In this document: one piece after another, positions 9,018 through 19,217 of the stretch
How the letters are laid out: every line of letters starts with the position of its first letter
Numbering within the stretch: the stretch's first letter is position 1
Assembly: GCF_000384255.1 (NCBI RefSeq)
Contig: NZ_KB913035.1
Span: 2,619,093-2,683,092 of the forward strand
Direction: 5' to 3'
Source of the DNA: Methylotenera mobilis 13
GTDB lineage: Bacteria > Pseudomonadota > Gammaproteobacteria > Burkholderiales > Methylophilaceae
DNA: 64,000 bases
Program-made: the position numbers and the translations under genes
Notes under the pieces: generated by a model
What the model was told of the DNA's origin: nothing
Seen by the model: the letters and a program-made list of their open reading frames with translations, nothing else
Databases searched by the model: none

Positions 9018-10454
9018 TTAAATCAAAAAGATTGTGGCCAGTCCTAAAAAGATAAAAAATCCACCACTATCTGTCATTGCTGTAATCAGCACACTAGAAC
9101 CAACAGCAGGATCACGCCCTATCTTATTCATCATTAGCGGGATGACGACCCCCATCAAAGCCGCTAACAATAGATTAAGCGTCATTGCTGACATCATCAC
9201 CAAGCCCAATGGGAAACTTCCGTATAACGCATAAGCCACAGCGCCAATCACACTTCCCCACAGCAAACCATTGAGTAAAGCAACACCCAGCTCTTTAGTA
9301 ATGAGCGACTTCATATTGTGAGAGGCAACCTGCCCTAAAGCTAAACCACGGACAATCATTGTCGTTGTTTGATTTCCAGAGTTACCGCCAACACCTGCAA
9401 CAATTGGCATCAGTGCTGCCAGCGCTACTATTTTCTCAATAGATCCCTCAAATAACCCAATAACTCGCGAGGCAACAAGCGCGGTAATCAAATTTATTGC
9501 AAGCCATGCCCATCTATTTTGTACAGATTTCCATACCGAAGCAAAGAAGTCCTCTTCCTCACGTAAACCAGCCATTGAAAGCATATCGCTCTCAGCTTCT
9601 TCACGAATCAAATCCATGACGGCATCAACTGTGACGCGACCAACCAACTTACCATTTTCATCAACAACAGGTGCTGTCACCAAGTCGTAGCGCTCGAATG
9701 CCTTGGCTGCATCATCTGCTATATCTTCAGGATGAAATATAACGGCATCTTCAGACATAACATCAGAGACGTTTGCATCAAGATCACTCACAACTAGTCG
9801 CTTCAATGGCAACACACCATGCAAAACATCATGACGGTCAACGACAAACAATTTATCTGTATGATCAGGCAAGCCACCTAGTCGACGCATATAGCGCAAA
9901 GCTACTTCCAAAGTAATATCTTCACGTATCGTAACGATATCAAAATCCATAATCGAACCAACAGCGTCATCCGAATAAGATAATGCCGATTGCAAACGAG
10001 CTCGATTCTGCGCATCAAGGCTATCCATCAAGTCCTGAAGCACATCTTTTGGTAAATCTGGTGCTAAGTCTGCAAGCTCATCCGTATCTAGCTGCTCTGC
10101 CGCAGCCAGCAACTCATCGGAGTCCATGTCAGCAATCAATGTCTGCCTTACAGCATCCGACACCTCAAGCAATATTTCGCCATCACGATCAGCTTTTACT
10201 AACTCCCAAACATCCAAACGCTGCTCTAGAGGCAGAGCCTCTAGAATGTATGCAACGTCTGCAGGATGTAAGAACTCTAATTTTTTTTGTAGCTCATTAA
10301 GGTTTTGCTTATGTACCAAAGACTCTATCAGTTCATGATTAGACATCTCTTGGTTGTGAACCATATTCTCAATCAAGCGATGCTTTTCAAGAAGCGATAT
10401 TACCTGTTGTAGGCTCTCGCTCAAACTCTCTTTGGTTTCTTGAATGTCTGCCAT
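9018..10454 (-). CDS. mgtE: Magnesium transporter MgtE
   Basis: Mg2+ channel of 478 residues with the canonical three-part layout. A cytosolic alpha-helical N domain covers about residues 35-165. Paired CBS domains cover about 170-290, where Mg2+ binding closes the pore. Five transmembrane helices follow, with PIVAGVGGNSGNQ, the conserved loop, near residue 348, and a final segment with the invariant DPAVGSSVLITAMTDS pore region (partial motifs DPAVGS and TAMTDS seen). Gating by cytosolic Mg2+ is known for the family. No Mg2+ riboswitch is evident in the 140-base divergent gap to the glutaredoxin-like gene. Confidence 0.95.
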   Translation of the reverse strand: MADIQETKESLSESLQQVISLLEKHRLIENMVHNQEMSNHELIESLVHKQNLNELQKKLEFLHPADVAYILEALPLEQRLDVWELVKADRDGEILLEVSDAVRQTLIADMDSDELLAAAEQLDTDELADLAPDLPKDVLQDLMDSLDAQNRARLQSALSYSDDAVGSIMDFDIVTIREDITLEVALRYMRRLGGLPDHTDKLFVVDRHDVLHGVLPLKRLVVSDLDANVSDVMSEDAVIFHPEDIADDAAKAFERYDLVTAPVVDENGKLVGRVTVDAVMDLIREEAESDMLSMAGLREEEDFFASVWKSVQNRWAWLAINLITALVASRVIGLFEGSIEKIVALAALMPIVAGVGGNSGNQTTTMIVRGLALGQVASHNMKSLITKELGVALLNGLLWGSVIGAVAYALYGSFPLGLVMMSAMTLNLLLAALMGVVIPLMMNKIGRDPAVGSSVLITAMTDSGGFFIFLGLATIFLI

Positions 10455-10594
10455 AATGACCCAATACTATTTTTATTTATTTACTACGCCATTATGATTT
10501 ATTTTTCATAAAAAATAGAATCATTCGGCAAAAAATATGAGTTAATCAGCATAATGAAACGGTAGCTAATACCATCATAGGAACTACAAAAACC

Positions 10595-10861
10595 ATGTTA
10601 AAACTCAATCTTTATACTACATCACACTGCCACCTATGCGAGCAAGCAGAAGCAACCCTAAAAAGCATAATGAACGATTATGACATTAGTTGGATTTCAA
10701 TTGAAATTGCAGATAACGATCAACTACTGGAAGCCTATGGCACAAAAATTCCAGTGATAAAAGTAATTGGTACGAATACTGAGCTTGCTTGGCCATTTGA
10801 TACAGAGACGGTTTTAACTCACATCACACAAATAATACCGAATCAATTGATAAAAAAATGA
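10595..10861 (+). CDS. glutaredoxin-like DUF836 family protein
   Basis: An 88-residue thioredoxin-fold protein with a CxxC motif (Cys12-His-Leu-Cys15) after the first beta strand, and the cis-proline region KIPVI near residue 49. These small DUF836 (YchJ/thiol-isomerase-like) proteins are presumed thiol-disulphide oxidoreductases; the substrate is unknown. It is a single gene, divergent from mgtE, ending at the 20-bp terminator shared with the ribosomal block. Confidence 0.8.
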   Translation: MLKLNLYTTSHCHLCEQAEATLKSIMNDYDISWISIEIADNDQLLEAYGTKIPVIKVIGTNTELAWPFDTETVLTHITQIIPNQLIKK

Positions 10862-10875
10862 AGTAAACACAAGTG

Positions 10876-10921
10876 CTTAAAACTAAAAAACCAGCAATCT
10901 AGCTGGTTTTTTAGTTTTAAG
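10876..10921. terminator. 20-bp bidirectional terminator closing the ribosomal block
   Basis: Perfect 20-bp inverted repeat (10876-10895 and 10902-10921) with a 6-base loop. The stem contains an A-run and a T-run so it works in both directions: for the DUF836 gene on plus and for rplQ, the last gene of the alpha cluster, on minus. Confidence 0.93.
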
Positions 10922-10935
10922 ACAACTTATGCAAC

Positions 10936-11325
10936 TTATTCTGAAACAACAGCCTCTGTTGATGGATCTGGACGATCAACTAATTCCACTAAAGCCATCG
11001 GCGCGTTATCACCGTTGCGGAAACCACATTTCAAGATACGTAGATAACCACCATTACGTGTTAGGTAACGTGGGCCTAACTCAGCAAACAATTTACCTAC
11101 AATGTCACGATCACGTAAACGATCGAAAGCAAGACGGCGGTTTGCCAAAGTTGCAGTTTTACTAAGCGTAATTAACGGCTCTGCAAACTTACGCAATTCT
11201 TTTGCTTTTGGCAAAGTAGTTTTGATGATTTCATGACGCAACAAAGATGTTGTCATGTTACGGAACATTGCAGCACGATGACTGCTTGTACGATTTAATT
11301 TACGATTGCTATTACCGTGACGCAT
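10936..11325 (-). CDS. rplQ: 50S ribosomal protein L17 (bL17)
   Basis: 129-residue 50S protein near the nascent-chain exit tunnel. It starts [12 protein letters not shown], the family signature, and carries the basic helical body with MTTSLLRHE and a short acidic C-terminal tail. It is the last gene of the alpha cluster, 42 bases downstream of rpoA, and ends 15 bases before the terminator. Confidence 0.97.
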   Translation of the reverse strand: MRHGNSNRKLNRTSSHRAAMFRNMTTSLLRHEIIKTTLPKAKELRKFAEPLITLSKTATLANRRLAFDRLRDRDIVGKLFAELGPRYLTRNGGYLRILKCGFRNGDNAPMALVELVDRPDPSTEAVVSE

Positions 11326-11367
11326 AGTAATTCCTTAAGTTTTCTATATCTTCAATATCAGCTTGTA

Positions 11368-12354
11368 TTAAGCTTTTTCTAAACCAACCGGTGGCCAGTT
11401 TTCTAATTTCATACCTAATGTCAAGCCACGAGTAGCTAAGACATCTTTAATTTCATTCAATGATTTACGGCCAAGATTAGGAGCTTTTAACAACTCATTC
11501 TCTGTACGTTGAATCAAATCACCGATGTAAAATATATTTTCCGCCTTCAAGCAGTTAGCTGAACGAACTGTCAATTCTAAATCATCAACCGGACGTAGCA
11601 GTACTGGATCAACTTGTGGAGCAGATTTAACTTCAACTTCACTTGGTGCACCTTCTAAATCAGCAAACACTGACAACTGACCCATCAAAATACGGGCAGC
11701 ATCACGAATTGCTTGTTCAGGCTCAATAACACCATTTGTTTCAACATCCATTACCAACTTATCCAAGTCAGTGCGTTGCTCTACACGAGCGCTATCTACA
11801 TAGTAGCTAACTTTGTTAATTGGACTGAATGATGCATCCACCATGATAAAGCCTAATACACGATCTTCATCATTAGATTTCTGACGCACTGGAACAGGTT
11901 GATAACCACGACCAATTTCAACTTTAACTTCCAAGTTCAGTTTGCCACCTTTTGTAAGGTGTGCAATCACATGATCAGGGTTAACGATTTCCGCATCATG
12001 ACCAGTTTCGAAATCAGCCGCAGTGACAACACCTTCAACAGATTTGTTCAGTTTCAGAATAGTTTCTGATTTTGAGTTTAATTTCAGTGCTACACCTTTA
12101 AGGTTAAGCAAGATATCAACAACATCTTCTTGAACACCATCTAAAGTAGAGTACTCATGCACTACACCATCAATTTTCACTTCTGTAATTGCGAAGCCTG
12201 GAATTGATGAAAGCAAAACGCGACGTAATGCATTACCAAGCGTGTAACCAAAACCACGCTCCATAGGCTCTAAAGTAACACGTGCGCGTAATGGAGATAA
12301 CACCTCAACATCTACAACGCGAGGCTTTAAATACTCGGTAGGACTGTTTTGCAT
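11368..12354 (-). CDS. rpoA: RNA polymerase alpha subunit
   Basis: 328 residues. The N-terminal dimerisation/assembly domain (to about residue 235) contains [15 protein letters not shown]. After a flexible linker, the C-terminal domain (about 250-328) binds UP elements and activators and contains [14 protein letters not shown]. Two alphas nucleate the core enzyme by binding beta then beta'. It lies between rpsD and rplQ, the usual alpha order rpsM-rpsK-rpsD-rpoA-rplQ. Confidence 0.98.
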   Translation of the reverse strand: MQNSPTEYLKPRVVDVEVLSPLRARVTLEPMERGFGYTLGNALRRVLLSSIPGFAITEVKIDGVVHEYSTLDGVQEDVVDILLNLKGVALKLNSKSETILKLNKSVEGVVTAADFETGHDAEIVNPDHVIAHLTKGGKLNLEVKVEIGRGYQPVPVRQKSNDEDRVLGFIMVDASFSPINKVSYYVDSARVEQRTDLDKLVMDVETNGVIEPEQAIRDAARILMGQLSVFADLEGAPSEVEVKSAPQVDPVLLRPVDDLELTVRSANCLKAENIFYIGDLIQRTENELLKAPNLGRKSLNEIKDVLATRGLTLGMKLENWPPVGLEKA

Positions 12355-12456
12355 AGTTATACCTTTAATTTTTTAATATGCTCGTTACTTACATAAAGAA
12401 CGAGTGATTAAATTGGTTAACCGCATGGGCTAACCAATAATCTAATCAGAACTTAA

Positions 12457-13086
12457 TTACTTAGAGTAAAGCTCAACTACCAATGATTCATTGATGGTTG
12501 GTGGCAACTCATCGCGTTGTGGTTTAGCTTTAAAAGTACCTTTCAAAGCTTTAACATCAACCTCTAACCACTCTGGGAAACCACGTTGCTCAGCAGCTTC
12601 TAAAGCACTCTTAATACGCAATTGCGTTTTTGATGCTTCAGCTACGCTAATAACGTCACCAGCTTTAACTTGGAATGAAGGAATATTAACGCGCTTGCCA
12701 TTTACTAAAATGCTGTTATGACGAACGATTTGACGTGCTTCCGTACGTGAACCGCCCAAACCCATTCTGTAAGTGACGTTATCTAAACGGCACTCTAACA
12801 ACTGAAGCAAGTTCTCGCCAGTAATACCTTTTTTGCGATCAGCTTCTGCATAATAGCTACGGAACTGCGCTTCTAAAACGCCGTAGATACGACGTACTTT
12901 TTGTTTCTCACGCAATTGCACACCGTAGTCAGATAAACGCTGATTACGACGTTGACCGTGTTGACCGGGTGGAAAGTTACGTTTTTCAATTGCACATTTA
13001 TCAGTAAAGCATTTTTCAGCTTTTAAAAACAACTTCTCGCCTTCGCGACGGCACTGACGGCATTTAGGATCTAAATTTCTAGCCAA
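12457..13086 (-). CDS. rpsD: 30S ribosomal protein S4 (uS4), four-cysteine form
   Basis: Primary 16S rRNA binding protein of the 30S body, 209 residues, with the S4 RNA-binding fold from about residue 98 ([11 protein letters not shown]). The N-terminus carries Cys9, Cys12, Cys26 and Cys31, the zinc-binding (C+) arrangement known from Bacillus S4, whereas E. coli and, as I recall, Neisseria S4 lack the full set. In E. coli S4 represses the alpha operon; whether that holds here is unknown. It is 102 bases upstream of rpoA. Confidence 0.97.
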   Translation of the reverse strand: MARNLDPKCRQCRREGEKLFLKAEKCFTDKCAIEKRNFPPGQHGQRRNQRLSDYGVQLREKQKVRRIYGVLEAQFRSYYAEADRKKGITGENLLQLLECRLDNVTYRMGLGGSRTEARQIVRHNSILVNGKRVNIPSFQVKAGDVISVAEASKTQLRIKSALEAAEQRGFPEWLEVDVKALKGTFKAKPQRDELPPTINESLVVELYSK

Positions 13087-13112
13087 GATAGTTCTCCAGT
13101 AATCTTTTTCGC

Positions 13113-13502
13113 TTAGATGCGACGTTTTTTAGGTGGACGGCAACCGTTATGCGGCACTGGCGTCACATCAGTAATGCTGGTAATTTTAAAACCAGCTGCA
13201 TTAAGTGCGCGCACAGCAGATTCACGACCTGGACCTGGGCCTTTAATGCGCACTTCTAAATTCTTCACGCCGTTCTCTTGAGCTGATTTACCAGCAACTT
13301 CAGCTGCAACCTGCGCTGCAAAAGGAGTACTTTTACGTGAACCTTTAAAACCTTGACCACCAGATGTAGCCCATGACAAAGCATTGCCTTGACGGTCTGT
13401 AATCGTGATGATGGTATTGTTAAAAGATGCATGCACGTGGGCGATGCCCTCTGCAATATTCTTTTTAACTTTTTTTCTTACGCGTACATTAGCTTTTGCC
13501 AT
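13113..13502 (-). CDS. rpsK: 30S ribosomal protein S11 (uS11)
   Basis: 129-residue platform protein that contacts mRNA near the Shine-Dalgarno helix. Family blocks seen: [13 protein letters not shown] near residue 25, [14 protein letters not shown], and the C-terminal [12 protein letters not shown]. It lies 26 bases before rpsD and 102 bases after rpsM. Confidence 0.97.
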   Translation of the reverse strand: MAKANVRVRKKVKKNIAEGIAHVHASFNNTIITITDRQGNALSWATSGGQGFKGSRKSTPFAAQVAAEVAGKSAQENGVKNLEVRIKGPGPGRESAVRALNAAGFKITSITDVTPVPHNGCRPPKKRRI

Positions 13503-13604
13503 GTTGCATTTTCCTTACCAATAAATCTAACTTAAATTGTAAACTTCCAACCATTAAAATCTAAAAGCACTCAATTGATCGTCAATAAAGCGCCTAGAAA
13601 TAGG

Positions 13605-13967
13605 TTACTTAGACTGCTTAATTGCCTTGATTGGGCCTTTACGAGTACGCGCATTAGTTTTAGTGCGTTGACCACGAACTGGCAATCCACGACGGTGACG
13701 GACACCTCTGTAGCATCCTAAATCCATCAAACGTTTAATATTCATTGAAACTTCGCGACGTAAGTCACCTTCAACTTTGAACTTCGCTACTTCATCACGT
13801 AACTTTTCAACATCCGCATCATTCAGATCTTTAATTTTTGCAGTTGCTAAAACACCAGCAGCAAGACAAATCTTTTGTGCAGTGTTACGTCCAATACCAT
13901 AAATTGCTGTTAAAGCAATTTCAGTGTGTTTGTTATTCGGGATATTTACCCCTGCAATACGCGCCAT
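13605..13967 (-). CDS. rpsM: 30S ribosomal protein S13 (uS13)
   Basis: 120-residue 30S head protein forming bridges to the 50S subunit. It starts [14 protein letters not shown] and has the helix-two-turn-helix region YGIGRNTAQ. The basic tail [12 protein letters not shown] reaches the P-site tRNA. First gene of the alpha cluster; GGAG precedes the ATG, and a promoter lies at 14020-14048. Confidence 0.97.
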   Translation of the reverse strand: MARIAGVNIPNNKHTEIALTAIYGIGRNTAQKICLAAGVLATAKIKDLNDADVEKLRDEVAKFKVEGDLRREVSMNIKRLMDLGCYRGVRHRRGLPVRGQRTKTNARTRKGPIKAIKQSK

Positions 13968-14019
13968 ACTTTACTCCAAATTAGGCCTTACTGATTCACT
14001 TGCTTTAAAAAAGCCGATG

Positions 14020-14048
14020 ATTTTAACAGGAAAACCATTTTTTATCAA
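14020..14048 (-). promoter_or_regulatory. sigma70 promoter of the alpha cluster (rpsM)
   Basis: On the minus strand TTGATA (14043-14048) and TAAAAT (14020-14025) with a 17-base spacer. Start of transcription would fall near 14013, giving a leader of about 45 bases before rpsM. Confidence 0.75.
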
Positions 14049-14087
14049 ATAGCTAATCTTCTGATCAATCAAAATATTGACCAACTT

Positions 14088-14120
14088 AAATTAGTATGCA
14101 GCCTAAGCCTTTACTAATTT
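14088..14120 (-). other. 9-bp hairpin downstream of rpmJ
   Basis: Inverted repeat 14088-14096 with 14112-14120 and a 15-base loop, directly after rpmJ and before the rpsM promoter. No T-run follows, so any terminator role for the spc transcript is uncertain. Confidence 0.4.
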
Positions 14121-14141
14121 TGGATAATTGAGGTTAATCAA

Positions 14142-14255
14142 TTAACCTTGACGTTGTTTATGACGTGGATCTGTGCAGATAATGCGCACAACGCCGCGAC
14201 GACGAACAACTTTACAATGACGGCATAAAGCCTTTACTGATGCACGAACTCTCAT
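14142..14255 (-). CDS. rpmJ: 50S ribosomal protein L36 (bL36), zinc form
   Basis: 37-residue protein [10 protein letters not shown]...RHKQRQG, too short for usual gene-length cut-offs. It has the zinc ribbon ligands Cys11, Cys14, Cys27 and His32, the C+ form. It organises 23S rRNA near the base of the L7/L12 stalk. It lies between infA and rpsM and is the last gene of the spc-type cluster. Confidence 0.96.
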   Translation of the reverse strand: MRVRASVKALCRHCKVVRRRGVVRIICTDPRHKQRQG

Positions 14256-14301
14256 ATTTCACTCCAATACAACTAAACTGTATGCTTACAACGCTAATTA
14301 T

Positions 14302-14520
14302 TTATTTTGCACGGAACGTAATTCGCGCGCGAGATAAATCATAAGGCGTCATCTCAACGGTGACTTTATCACCAGGCAAAATACGAATGTAGTGCATACG
14401 CATTTTTCCTGAAATATAGCCTAAAACCACATGACCATTTTCCAACTTAACTCTGAAAGTAGCATTGGGGAGATTCTCTAAAATCTCACCTTGCATTTCA
14501 ATTCTATCTTCCTTAGCCAT
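14302..14520 (-). CDS. infA: Translation initiation factor IF-1
   Basis: 72-residue OB-fold protein that occupies the 30S A site during initiation. It starts [13 protein letters not shown] and contains the typical G-H-V[12 protein letters not shown] block. Only 7 bases separate it from secY, so the two are translationally coupled neighbours. In E. coli infA lies elsewhere; secY-infA-rpmJ is common in Betaproteobacteria. Confidence 0.97.
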   Translation of the reverse strand: MAKEDRIEMQGEILENLPNATFRVKLENGHVVLGYISGKMRMHYIRILPGDKVTVEMTPYDLSRARITFRAK

Positions 14521-14527
14521 CTTGCAA

Positions 14528-15850
14528 TTACTTAACGCTCGGTGCGTTACCTTTAAAATTAGCTTTTCTAAGCAACCCCTCGTATTGATGAGACATCAAA
14601 TGAGACTGCACCTGTGTCATAAAGTCCATAGTAACAACGACTATAATCAACAAAGAAGTACCACCAAAATAGAAAGGCGTATTAAATTTCAAAATCAAAA
14701 ACTCAGGTAACAAACAGACCAAGGTAATATAAGCAGCACCGACTAGTGTCAAACGGCCCATAATACGATCAATATATTTTGCTGTCTGATCACCAGGTCT
14801 AATACCTGGAACAAAAGCACCACTTTTCTTCAAATTATCAGCCGTATCTTTAGGATTAAACTGTAACGCTGTGTAGAAAAAACAGAAGAAGAAAATTGCA
14901 GCAGCAAACAAAAATATGTAAATAGGTTGTCCAGGTGACAATGCCGCAGCTACATCTTTTAGCCAAAATGTACTCTCACTACTACCAAACCAACCTGCTA
15001 AAGTAGCTGGAAAAAGAATGATGCTTGAGGCAAAAATTGGAGGTATAACACCAGCCATATTTAACTTCATAGGTAAGTGCGTAGTTTGACCACCATACAC
15101 TTTATTACCCACTTGGCGCTTAGCGTAGTTAACTGTAATCTTACGTTGACCACGTTCAACAAACACGACCAAAGCTGTTACTAGCACAGTAGCGATCAGC
15201 AAGAAAAATGCTAACGGGATACTAAAAGCACCTGTATTGACCATTTCAGCAGTTGAGCCGATTGCACTTGGCAAACCTGCAACAATACCTGCAAAAATGA
15301 TGATAGAAATACCGTTACCAATACCACGCTCTGTAATCTGCTCACCAAGCCACATTAAGAACATAGTGCCTGACACTAAAGTAATCACAGCGGTTAGTCT
15401 AAACGCCATGCCTGGATCAAAAACAAGATTAGGCTGACCTTCTAGCATAATCGCTATGCCTAACGCCTGGAACATAGCAAGTACGACTGTCCCATAACGC
15501 GTGTATTTCGTAATCGCTCTACGGCCTGCTTCACCTTCTTTTTTCAACTGCTCTAGCTTAGGCGACACTGCTGTCATTAACTGCATGATAATAGATGCAG
15601 AAATGTAAGGCATGATACCTAATGCAAATACAGTAAATCTAGACAAAGCGCCGCCCGAGAACATGTTAAACATGCCCAAGATGCCACCACTTTGTGAAGC
15701 AAACAACTTTGCAAGTTCATCAGGGTTAATACCTGGAACAGGAATATGTGCACCTAAACGGTAAACGATTAACGCACCTAAGACAAACAATAGGCGACTT
15801 TTAAGTTCGCCCATTTTTGCCGCTGTTTTTAATATGCCTTCTTGTGCCAA
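14528..15850 (-). CDS. secY: Preprotein translocase subunit SecY
   Basis: Central pore of the Sec translocon in the inner membrane, 440 residues with ten transmembrane helices. The plug/TM2 region contains [14 protein letters not shown]. The cytosolic loop between TM6 and TM7 has [13 protein letters not shown], and PPIFASS starts TM7. It works with SecE (41376-41723) and a SecG not present here. It follows rplO in the spc-type order. Confidence 0.98.
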   Translation of the reverse strand: MAQEGILKTAAKMGELKSRLLFVLGALIVYRLGAHIPVPGINPDELAKLFASQSGGILGMFNMFSGGALSRFTVFALGIMPYISASIIMQLMTAVSPKLEQLKKEGEAGRRAITKYTRYGTVVLAMFQALGIAIMLEGQPNLVFDPGMAFRLTAVITLVSGTMFLMWLGEQITERGIGNGISIIIFAGIVAGLPSAIGSTAEMVNTGAFSIPLAFFLLIATVLVTALVVFVERGQRKITVNYAKRQVGNKVYGGQTTHLPMKLNMAGVIPPIFASSIILFPATLAGWFGSSESTFWLKDVAAALSPGQPIYIFLFAAAIFFFCFFYTALQFNPKDTADNLKKSGAFVPGIRPGDQTAKYIDRIMGRLTLVGAAYITLVCLLPEFLILKFNTPFYFGGTSLLIIVVVTMDFMTQVQSHLMSHQYEGLLRKANFKGNAPSVK

Positions 15851-15861
15851 GATATATACTC

Positions 15862-16302
15862 TTAAGCAGCTTCTAAAACTTTACCACCAGCAGCTTCAAC
15901 TGCAGCGCGAGCGCCTTTAGTCAATAGCAAACCTTGGATACTGTACTTAGCAGTGACATCGCCTGATAAGAATATCTTAGCGTTTGTTACTGTACCAGAA
16001 ACGATGTTTGCTGCTTTTAAAGCCAACAAGTCAATCACTTCATTAGGAATCAAAGCTAATTCACTAGTACGCACATGTGCTGTATTCGCTTTAGTTAATG
16101 ATTTAAAGCCACGTTTTGGTAGACGGCGTTGGATAGGCATCTGACCGCCTTCAAAGCCAACTTTATGAAAACCACCAGTACGTGATTTTTGACCTTTATG
16201 ACCACGACCAGCTGTTTTACCTAAACCAGAACCAATACCACGACCAACACGGCGACGTTCTTTTTTCGAGCCTTCTGCAGGCTTAATCGTATTTAATTGC
16301 AT
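15862..16302 (-). CDS. rplO: 50S ribosomal protein L15 (uL15)
   Basis: 146-residue late-assembly 50S protein. The glycine/arginine-rich N-terminal extension with [19 protein letters not shown] and [18 protein letters not shown] is typical. Its ATG overlaps the rpmD stop codon (TAATG), so the two are translationally coupled. Confidence 0.97.
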   Translation of the reverse strand: MQLNTIKPAEGSKKERRRVGRGIGSGLGKTAGRGHKGQKSRTGGFHKVGFEGGQMPIQRRLPKRGFKSLTKANTAHVRTSELALIPNEVIDLLALKAANIVSGTVTNAKIFLSGDVTAKYSIQGLLLTKGARAAVEAAGGKVLEAA

Positions 16303-16499
16303 TATCCCTCTACCTTTAATAGATAGCCAACGGTATTGATCATACCGCGAATTGCCGGAGTATCTTGTAATTCAACTGTATGGTGCATGCGACGCAAGCC
16401 TAAACCTCTAACGGTAGCTTTATGCGCCTCAATACGACCAATAACACTTTTAACAAGAGTTACTTTAATGCCTGATGCATCTTTTTTTGCTTTAGCCAT
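16302..16499 (-). CDS. rpmD: 50S ribosomal protein L30 (uL30)
   Basis: 65-residue protein with an alpha/beta fold. It has [10 protein letters not shown] near residue 14, then [17 protein letters not shown], the family signature. It is flanked by rpsE (2-base gap) and rplO (1-base overlap). Confidence 0.96.
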   Translation of the reverse strand: MAKAKKDASGIKVTLVKSVIGRIEAHKATVRGLGLRRMHHTVELQDTPAIRGMINTVGYLLKVEG

Positions 16500-16501
16500 G
16501 A

Positions 16502-17014
16502 TTAGCCTCTAATTTCTTCAACTGATTTACCGCGTTTAGCTGCGATTTCCGCTGGTGTATTCATTGACTCTAAACCGTTCAATGTAGCGCGAACCAAGTT
16601 GTAAGGATTGGTTGAACCAATACATTTTGCTACAACGTTAGTCACACCCATTACTTCGAAAATAGCGCGCATTGCACCACCGGCGATAATACCAGTACCT
16701 TCAGAAGCTGGTTGAATAAATACTTTAGCAGCACCGTGAACACCTGTAACTGCATGATGCAAAGTACCGTTTGTTAAGTTAATTTTTAACATACCGCGGC
16801 GCGCTTCATCCATTGCTTTTTGCACTGCAACTGGAACTTCACGTGCTTTACCTTTACCCATACCTACAGCACCGTCACCATCACCTACCACTGTAAGTGC
16901 GGCAAAACTCATAATACGACCACCTTTAACCGTTTTACTTACACGATTAACTGCAATCATTTTTTCGCGCAAACCATCAGTCTGCTGCTGTTGCTGTTCA
17001 ATTTCTTTTGCCAT
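16502..17014 (-). CDS. rpsE: 30S ribosomal protein S5 (uS5)
   Basis: Decoding-centre/accuracy protein of the 30S subunit. I start at the ATG at 17014 ([11 protein letters not shown], 170 residues), preceded by AAAGAGG; an adjacent ATG at 17017 adds one Met, and a TTG at 17032 lies upstream of the ribosome binding site. The double-stranded-RNA-binding-like N domain has [16 protein letters not shown], and the C domain has [24 protein letters not shown] polyglutamine stretch of five precedes the folded part. Confidence 0.96.
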   Translation of the reverse strand: MAKEIEQQQQQTDGLREKMIAVNRVSKTVKGGRIMSFAALTVVGDGDGAVGMGKGKAREVPVAVQKAMDEARRGMLKINLTNGTLHHAVTGVHGAAKVFIQPASEGTGIIAGGAMRAIFEVMGVTNVVAKCIGSTNPYNLVRATLNGLESMNTPAEIAAKRGKSVEEIRG

Positions 17015-17041
17015 CATTAACCTCTTTAGCAATCAGACCAA

Positions 17042-17395
17042 TTAGAAGGACAAGCCGTTTTCACGTGCGGCATCAGCCAACGCTTTAATACGACCATGAT
17101 ATTTGTAACCAGAACGATCAAAAGCAACAGTAGTTACACCAGCCTTGATCGCTTTTTCAGCAATTAATTTACCAATTGCTGTAGCAGCTTCAACGTTGCC
17201 ACCATTTTTGATGTTTTTGCGAACTTCAGCTTCTACTGTAGAAGCGCTAACGATCACTTTATCACCAGTACCGGCAATAATTTGCGCGTAAATGTGCGTA
17301 TTAGTACGGTGCACACTCAAACGAGTAACTTTTAGCTCTGCAATTTTGGCACGGGTTTTACGTGCACGACGCAAGCGATTATTTACGTTGTTCAT
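17042..17395 (-). CDS. rplR: 50S ribosomal protein L18 (uL18)
   Basis: 117-residue 5S rRNA-binding protein. It has a basic N-terminus with [12 protein letters not shown] and the family core [15 protein letters not shown]. The C-terminus [25 protein letters not shown] is diagnostic (quoted in parts: [16 protein letters not shown]). It lies between rplF and rpsE with short gaps. Confidence 0.97.
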   Translation of the reverse strand: MNNVNNRLRRARKTRAKIAELKVTRLSVHRTNTHIYAQIIAGTGDKVIVSASTVEAEVRKNIKNGGNVEAATAIGKLIAEKAIKAGVTTVAFDRSGYKYHGRIKALADAARENGLSF

Positions 17396-17405
17396 TTTTT
17401 AAGCC

Positions 17406-17939
17406 TTATTTCTTTTTGGTTTCTTTAATTACAACAACTTCATCAGCATAACGAACACCCTTGCCTTTATATGGCTCTGGTGCACGGTAAGCGCGAATCT
17501 GTGCAGCAACTTGACCAATAACCTGTTTATCAACACCAGTTAACACAACTTCAGTTGGTGTAGGTGTAGCAACAGTAACGCCTTCTGGCATTTTGTGGTT
17601 GATCGGATGTGAATAGCCTAATTCCAAATTCAACATAGCGCCTTGTGCAGCAGCTTTGTAACCAACGCCAACTAGCGTCAGCTTACGTGTAAAGCCTTCT
17701 GAAACACCTTTAACCATGTTAGCAACTAAGGCACGTAGCGTACCTGACATTGCTTGAGAATGCTGAGCATCGTTAGCCGCTGCAAAAGTGATAGTCTCAC
17801 CTTCACGTTTTAGCAAAACTGCACCAGTCAAAGACTGTGTCAATTTACCTAATGGACCACTAACATTAATTGCATCAGCGCTTAAGACAACTTCAACTTT
17901 AGCAGGGATAGCTACTGGATTTTTAGCAACACGTGACAT
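17406..17939 (-). CDS. rplF: 50S ribosomal protein L6 (uL6)
   Basis: 177 residues with two tandem L6 domains near the sarcin-ricin loop. It starts MSRVAKNPV; the C-terminal domain has [18 protein letters not shown], and the signature [14 protein letters not shown] follows. Standard length, 10 bases from both neighbours. Confidence 0.97.
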   Translation of the reverse strand: MSRVAKNPVAIPAKVEVVLSADAINVSGPLGKLTQSLTGAVLLKREGETITFAAANDAQHSQAMSGTLRALVANMVKGVSEGFTRKLTLVGVGYKAAAQGAMLNLELGYSHPINHKMPEGVTVATPTPTEVVLTGVDKQVIGQVAAQIRAYRAPEPYKGKGVRYADEVVVIKETKKK

Positions 17940-17949
17940 TTGCTTCTCC

Positions 17950-18345
17950 TTAAGCCACTACGCACAGCACTTCACCACCGATACCGGCAGCTTGAGCTTT
18001 ACGATCTGTCATTACACCCTTAGATGTAGACATAATTGTCACACCAAGGCCATTCATTACCTTAGGAATCTCTTGACTTCCTTTGTACACACGCAAACCA
18101 GGCTTACTGATACGCTGGATTCGTTCAATTACTGGACGACCTGCGTAGTATTTAAGACTAATGTTTAACGTTGCTTTATTACCTTCTGTCTGCACAGCAA
18201 AGTCTTCGATATAACCTTCATCTTTAAGAACGCTAGCGATAGCTGACTTAACATTAGAAGAAGGCATAGTTACAACCGCTTTATTGACCATCTGCGCATT
18301 ACGAATGCGAGTCAACATATCGGCAATTGGATCACTCATACTCAT
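17950..18345 (-). CDS. rpsH: 30S ribosomal protein S8 (uS8)
   Basis: 131-residue 16S rRNA binder of the platform. It contains [14 protein letters not shown] near the start and [16 protein letters not shown] near residue 100, with the C-terminal GGEVLCVVA. The start at 18345 (MSMSDPI) has AGGGGA eight bases upstream; the ATG at 18339 is the alternative. In E. coli S8 represses the spc operon at the rplX-rplE junction; I could not confirm an equivalent site. Confidence 0.97.
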   Translation of the reverse strand: MSMSDPIADMLTRIRNAQMVNKAVVTMPSSNVKSAIASVLKDEGYIEDFAVQTEGNKATLNISLKYYAGRPVIERIQRISKPGLRVYKGSQEIPKVMNGLGVTIMSTSKGVMTDRKAQAAGIGGEVLCVVA

Positions 18346-18360
18346 AGATCTATTCCCCTA

Positions 18361-18666
18361 TTACCAGCTAGCTTTGGTGACGCCTGGCACTTGGCCACTC
18401 ATCATTAAATCACGCAACTTACTACGCGCAATACCAAATTTACTAAACACACCACGTGGGCGACCAGTTAAAGCACAACGATTACGAAGACGCACTGGGC
18501 TCGAGTTACGTGGAAGCGCTTGGAATTTCATACGCGCTTCAAAACGGCTTTCAGCAGTAGCATTAACATCATTCATTGCAGCTTCAAGTGCCGCACGTTT
18601 TGCAGCAAATTTACTTACAGTTGCGCGGCGTTTGATTTCGCGCTCTGTCATACAGGTTTTAGCCAT
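18361..18666 (-). CDS. rpsN: 30S ribosomal protein S14 (uS14), zinc-free form
   Basis: 101-residue long form of S14 in the 30S head. It has [14 protein letters not shown] near residue 51, then [14 protein letters not shown], the family signature. It lacks the CxxC-x12-CxxC zinc site of the short paralogue. Three bases separate it from rplE. Confidence 0.97.
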   Translation of the reverse strand: MAKTCMTEREIKRRATVSKFAAKRAALEAAMNDVNATAESRFEARMKFQALPRNSSPVRLRNRCALTGRPRGVFSKFGIARSKLRDLMMSGQVPGVTKASW

Positions 18667-18669
18667 ATC

Positions 18670-19209
18670 TTAACCTCTGAAAGGGAAACTGAATGCAGCA
18701 AGTAATGCTTTTGCTTCTTCATCAGTTTTCGCAGTAGTAGTAATAGTGATATTCATCCCACGAATTGCATCGATTTTATCGTATTCAATTTCAGGGAAAA
18801 TTATCTGCTCTTTAACGCCCATGTTATAGTTTCCACGACCATCAAAAGACTTAGCAGAAATACCACGGAAGTCACGGATACGAGGAATAGCCACTGTTAC
18901 TAAGCGATCCAAAAACTCGTACATGCGTTCACGACGCAAAGTAACTTTACATCCAACAGGATAATCATCACGAATCTTAAATGAAGCCACTGATTTCTTA
19001 GCTTTGGTTACAATTGCTTTTTGACCAGCAATTTTTTCCATATCACCAACAGCATGCTCCATCACTTTTTTATCTGCAACAGCCTCACCAACACCCATAT
19101 TAAGTGTGATTTTTTCAATGCGAGGCACTTGCATCACAGAAGTGTAACCAAATTGCTCAGTCAATGACTTAACAACTGAGTCTTTATAGTATTGTTTTAA
19201 ACGCGCCAT
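18670..19209 (-). CDS. rplE: 50S ribosomal protein L5 (uL5)
   Basis: 179-residue 5S rRNA-binding protein contacting P-site tRNA. It starts [10 protein letters not shown] and contains [11 protein letters not shown] near residue 34. The [18 protein letters not shown] and AFPFRG-like C-terminus (AAFSFPFRG) are diagnostic. Normal spc position after rplX. Confidence 0.97.
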   Translation of the reverse strand: MARLKQYYKDSVVKSLTEQFGYTSVMQVPRIEKITLNMGVGEAVADKKVMEHAVGDMEKIAGQKAIVTKAKKSVASFKIRDDYPVGCKVTLRRERMYEFLDRLVTVAIPRIRDFRGISAKSFDGRGNYNMGVKEQIIFPEIEYDKIDAIRGMNITITTTAKTDEEAKALLAAFSFPFRG

Positions 19210-19217
19210 TATTCTTC

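Noticed and set aside
10455-10594. possible Mg2+ riboswitch before mgtE
   Set aside because: The gap is AT-rich with no extended helices resembling ykoK or mgtA leaders.
16502-17032. upstream non-ATG starts for rpsE and, similarly, for rplN, rpmC, rpsJ, rplA, petA, tatA and the HIT gene
   Set aside because: They extend through or past the ribosome binding site and give N-termini unlike the family.
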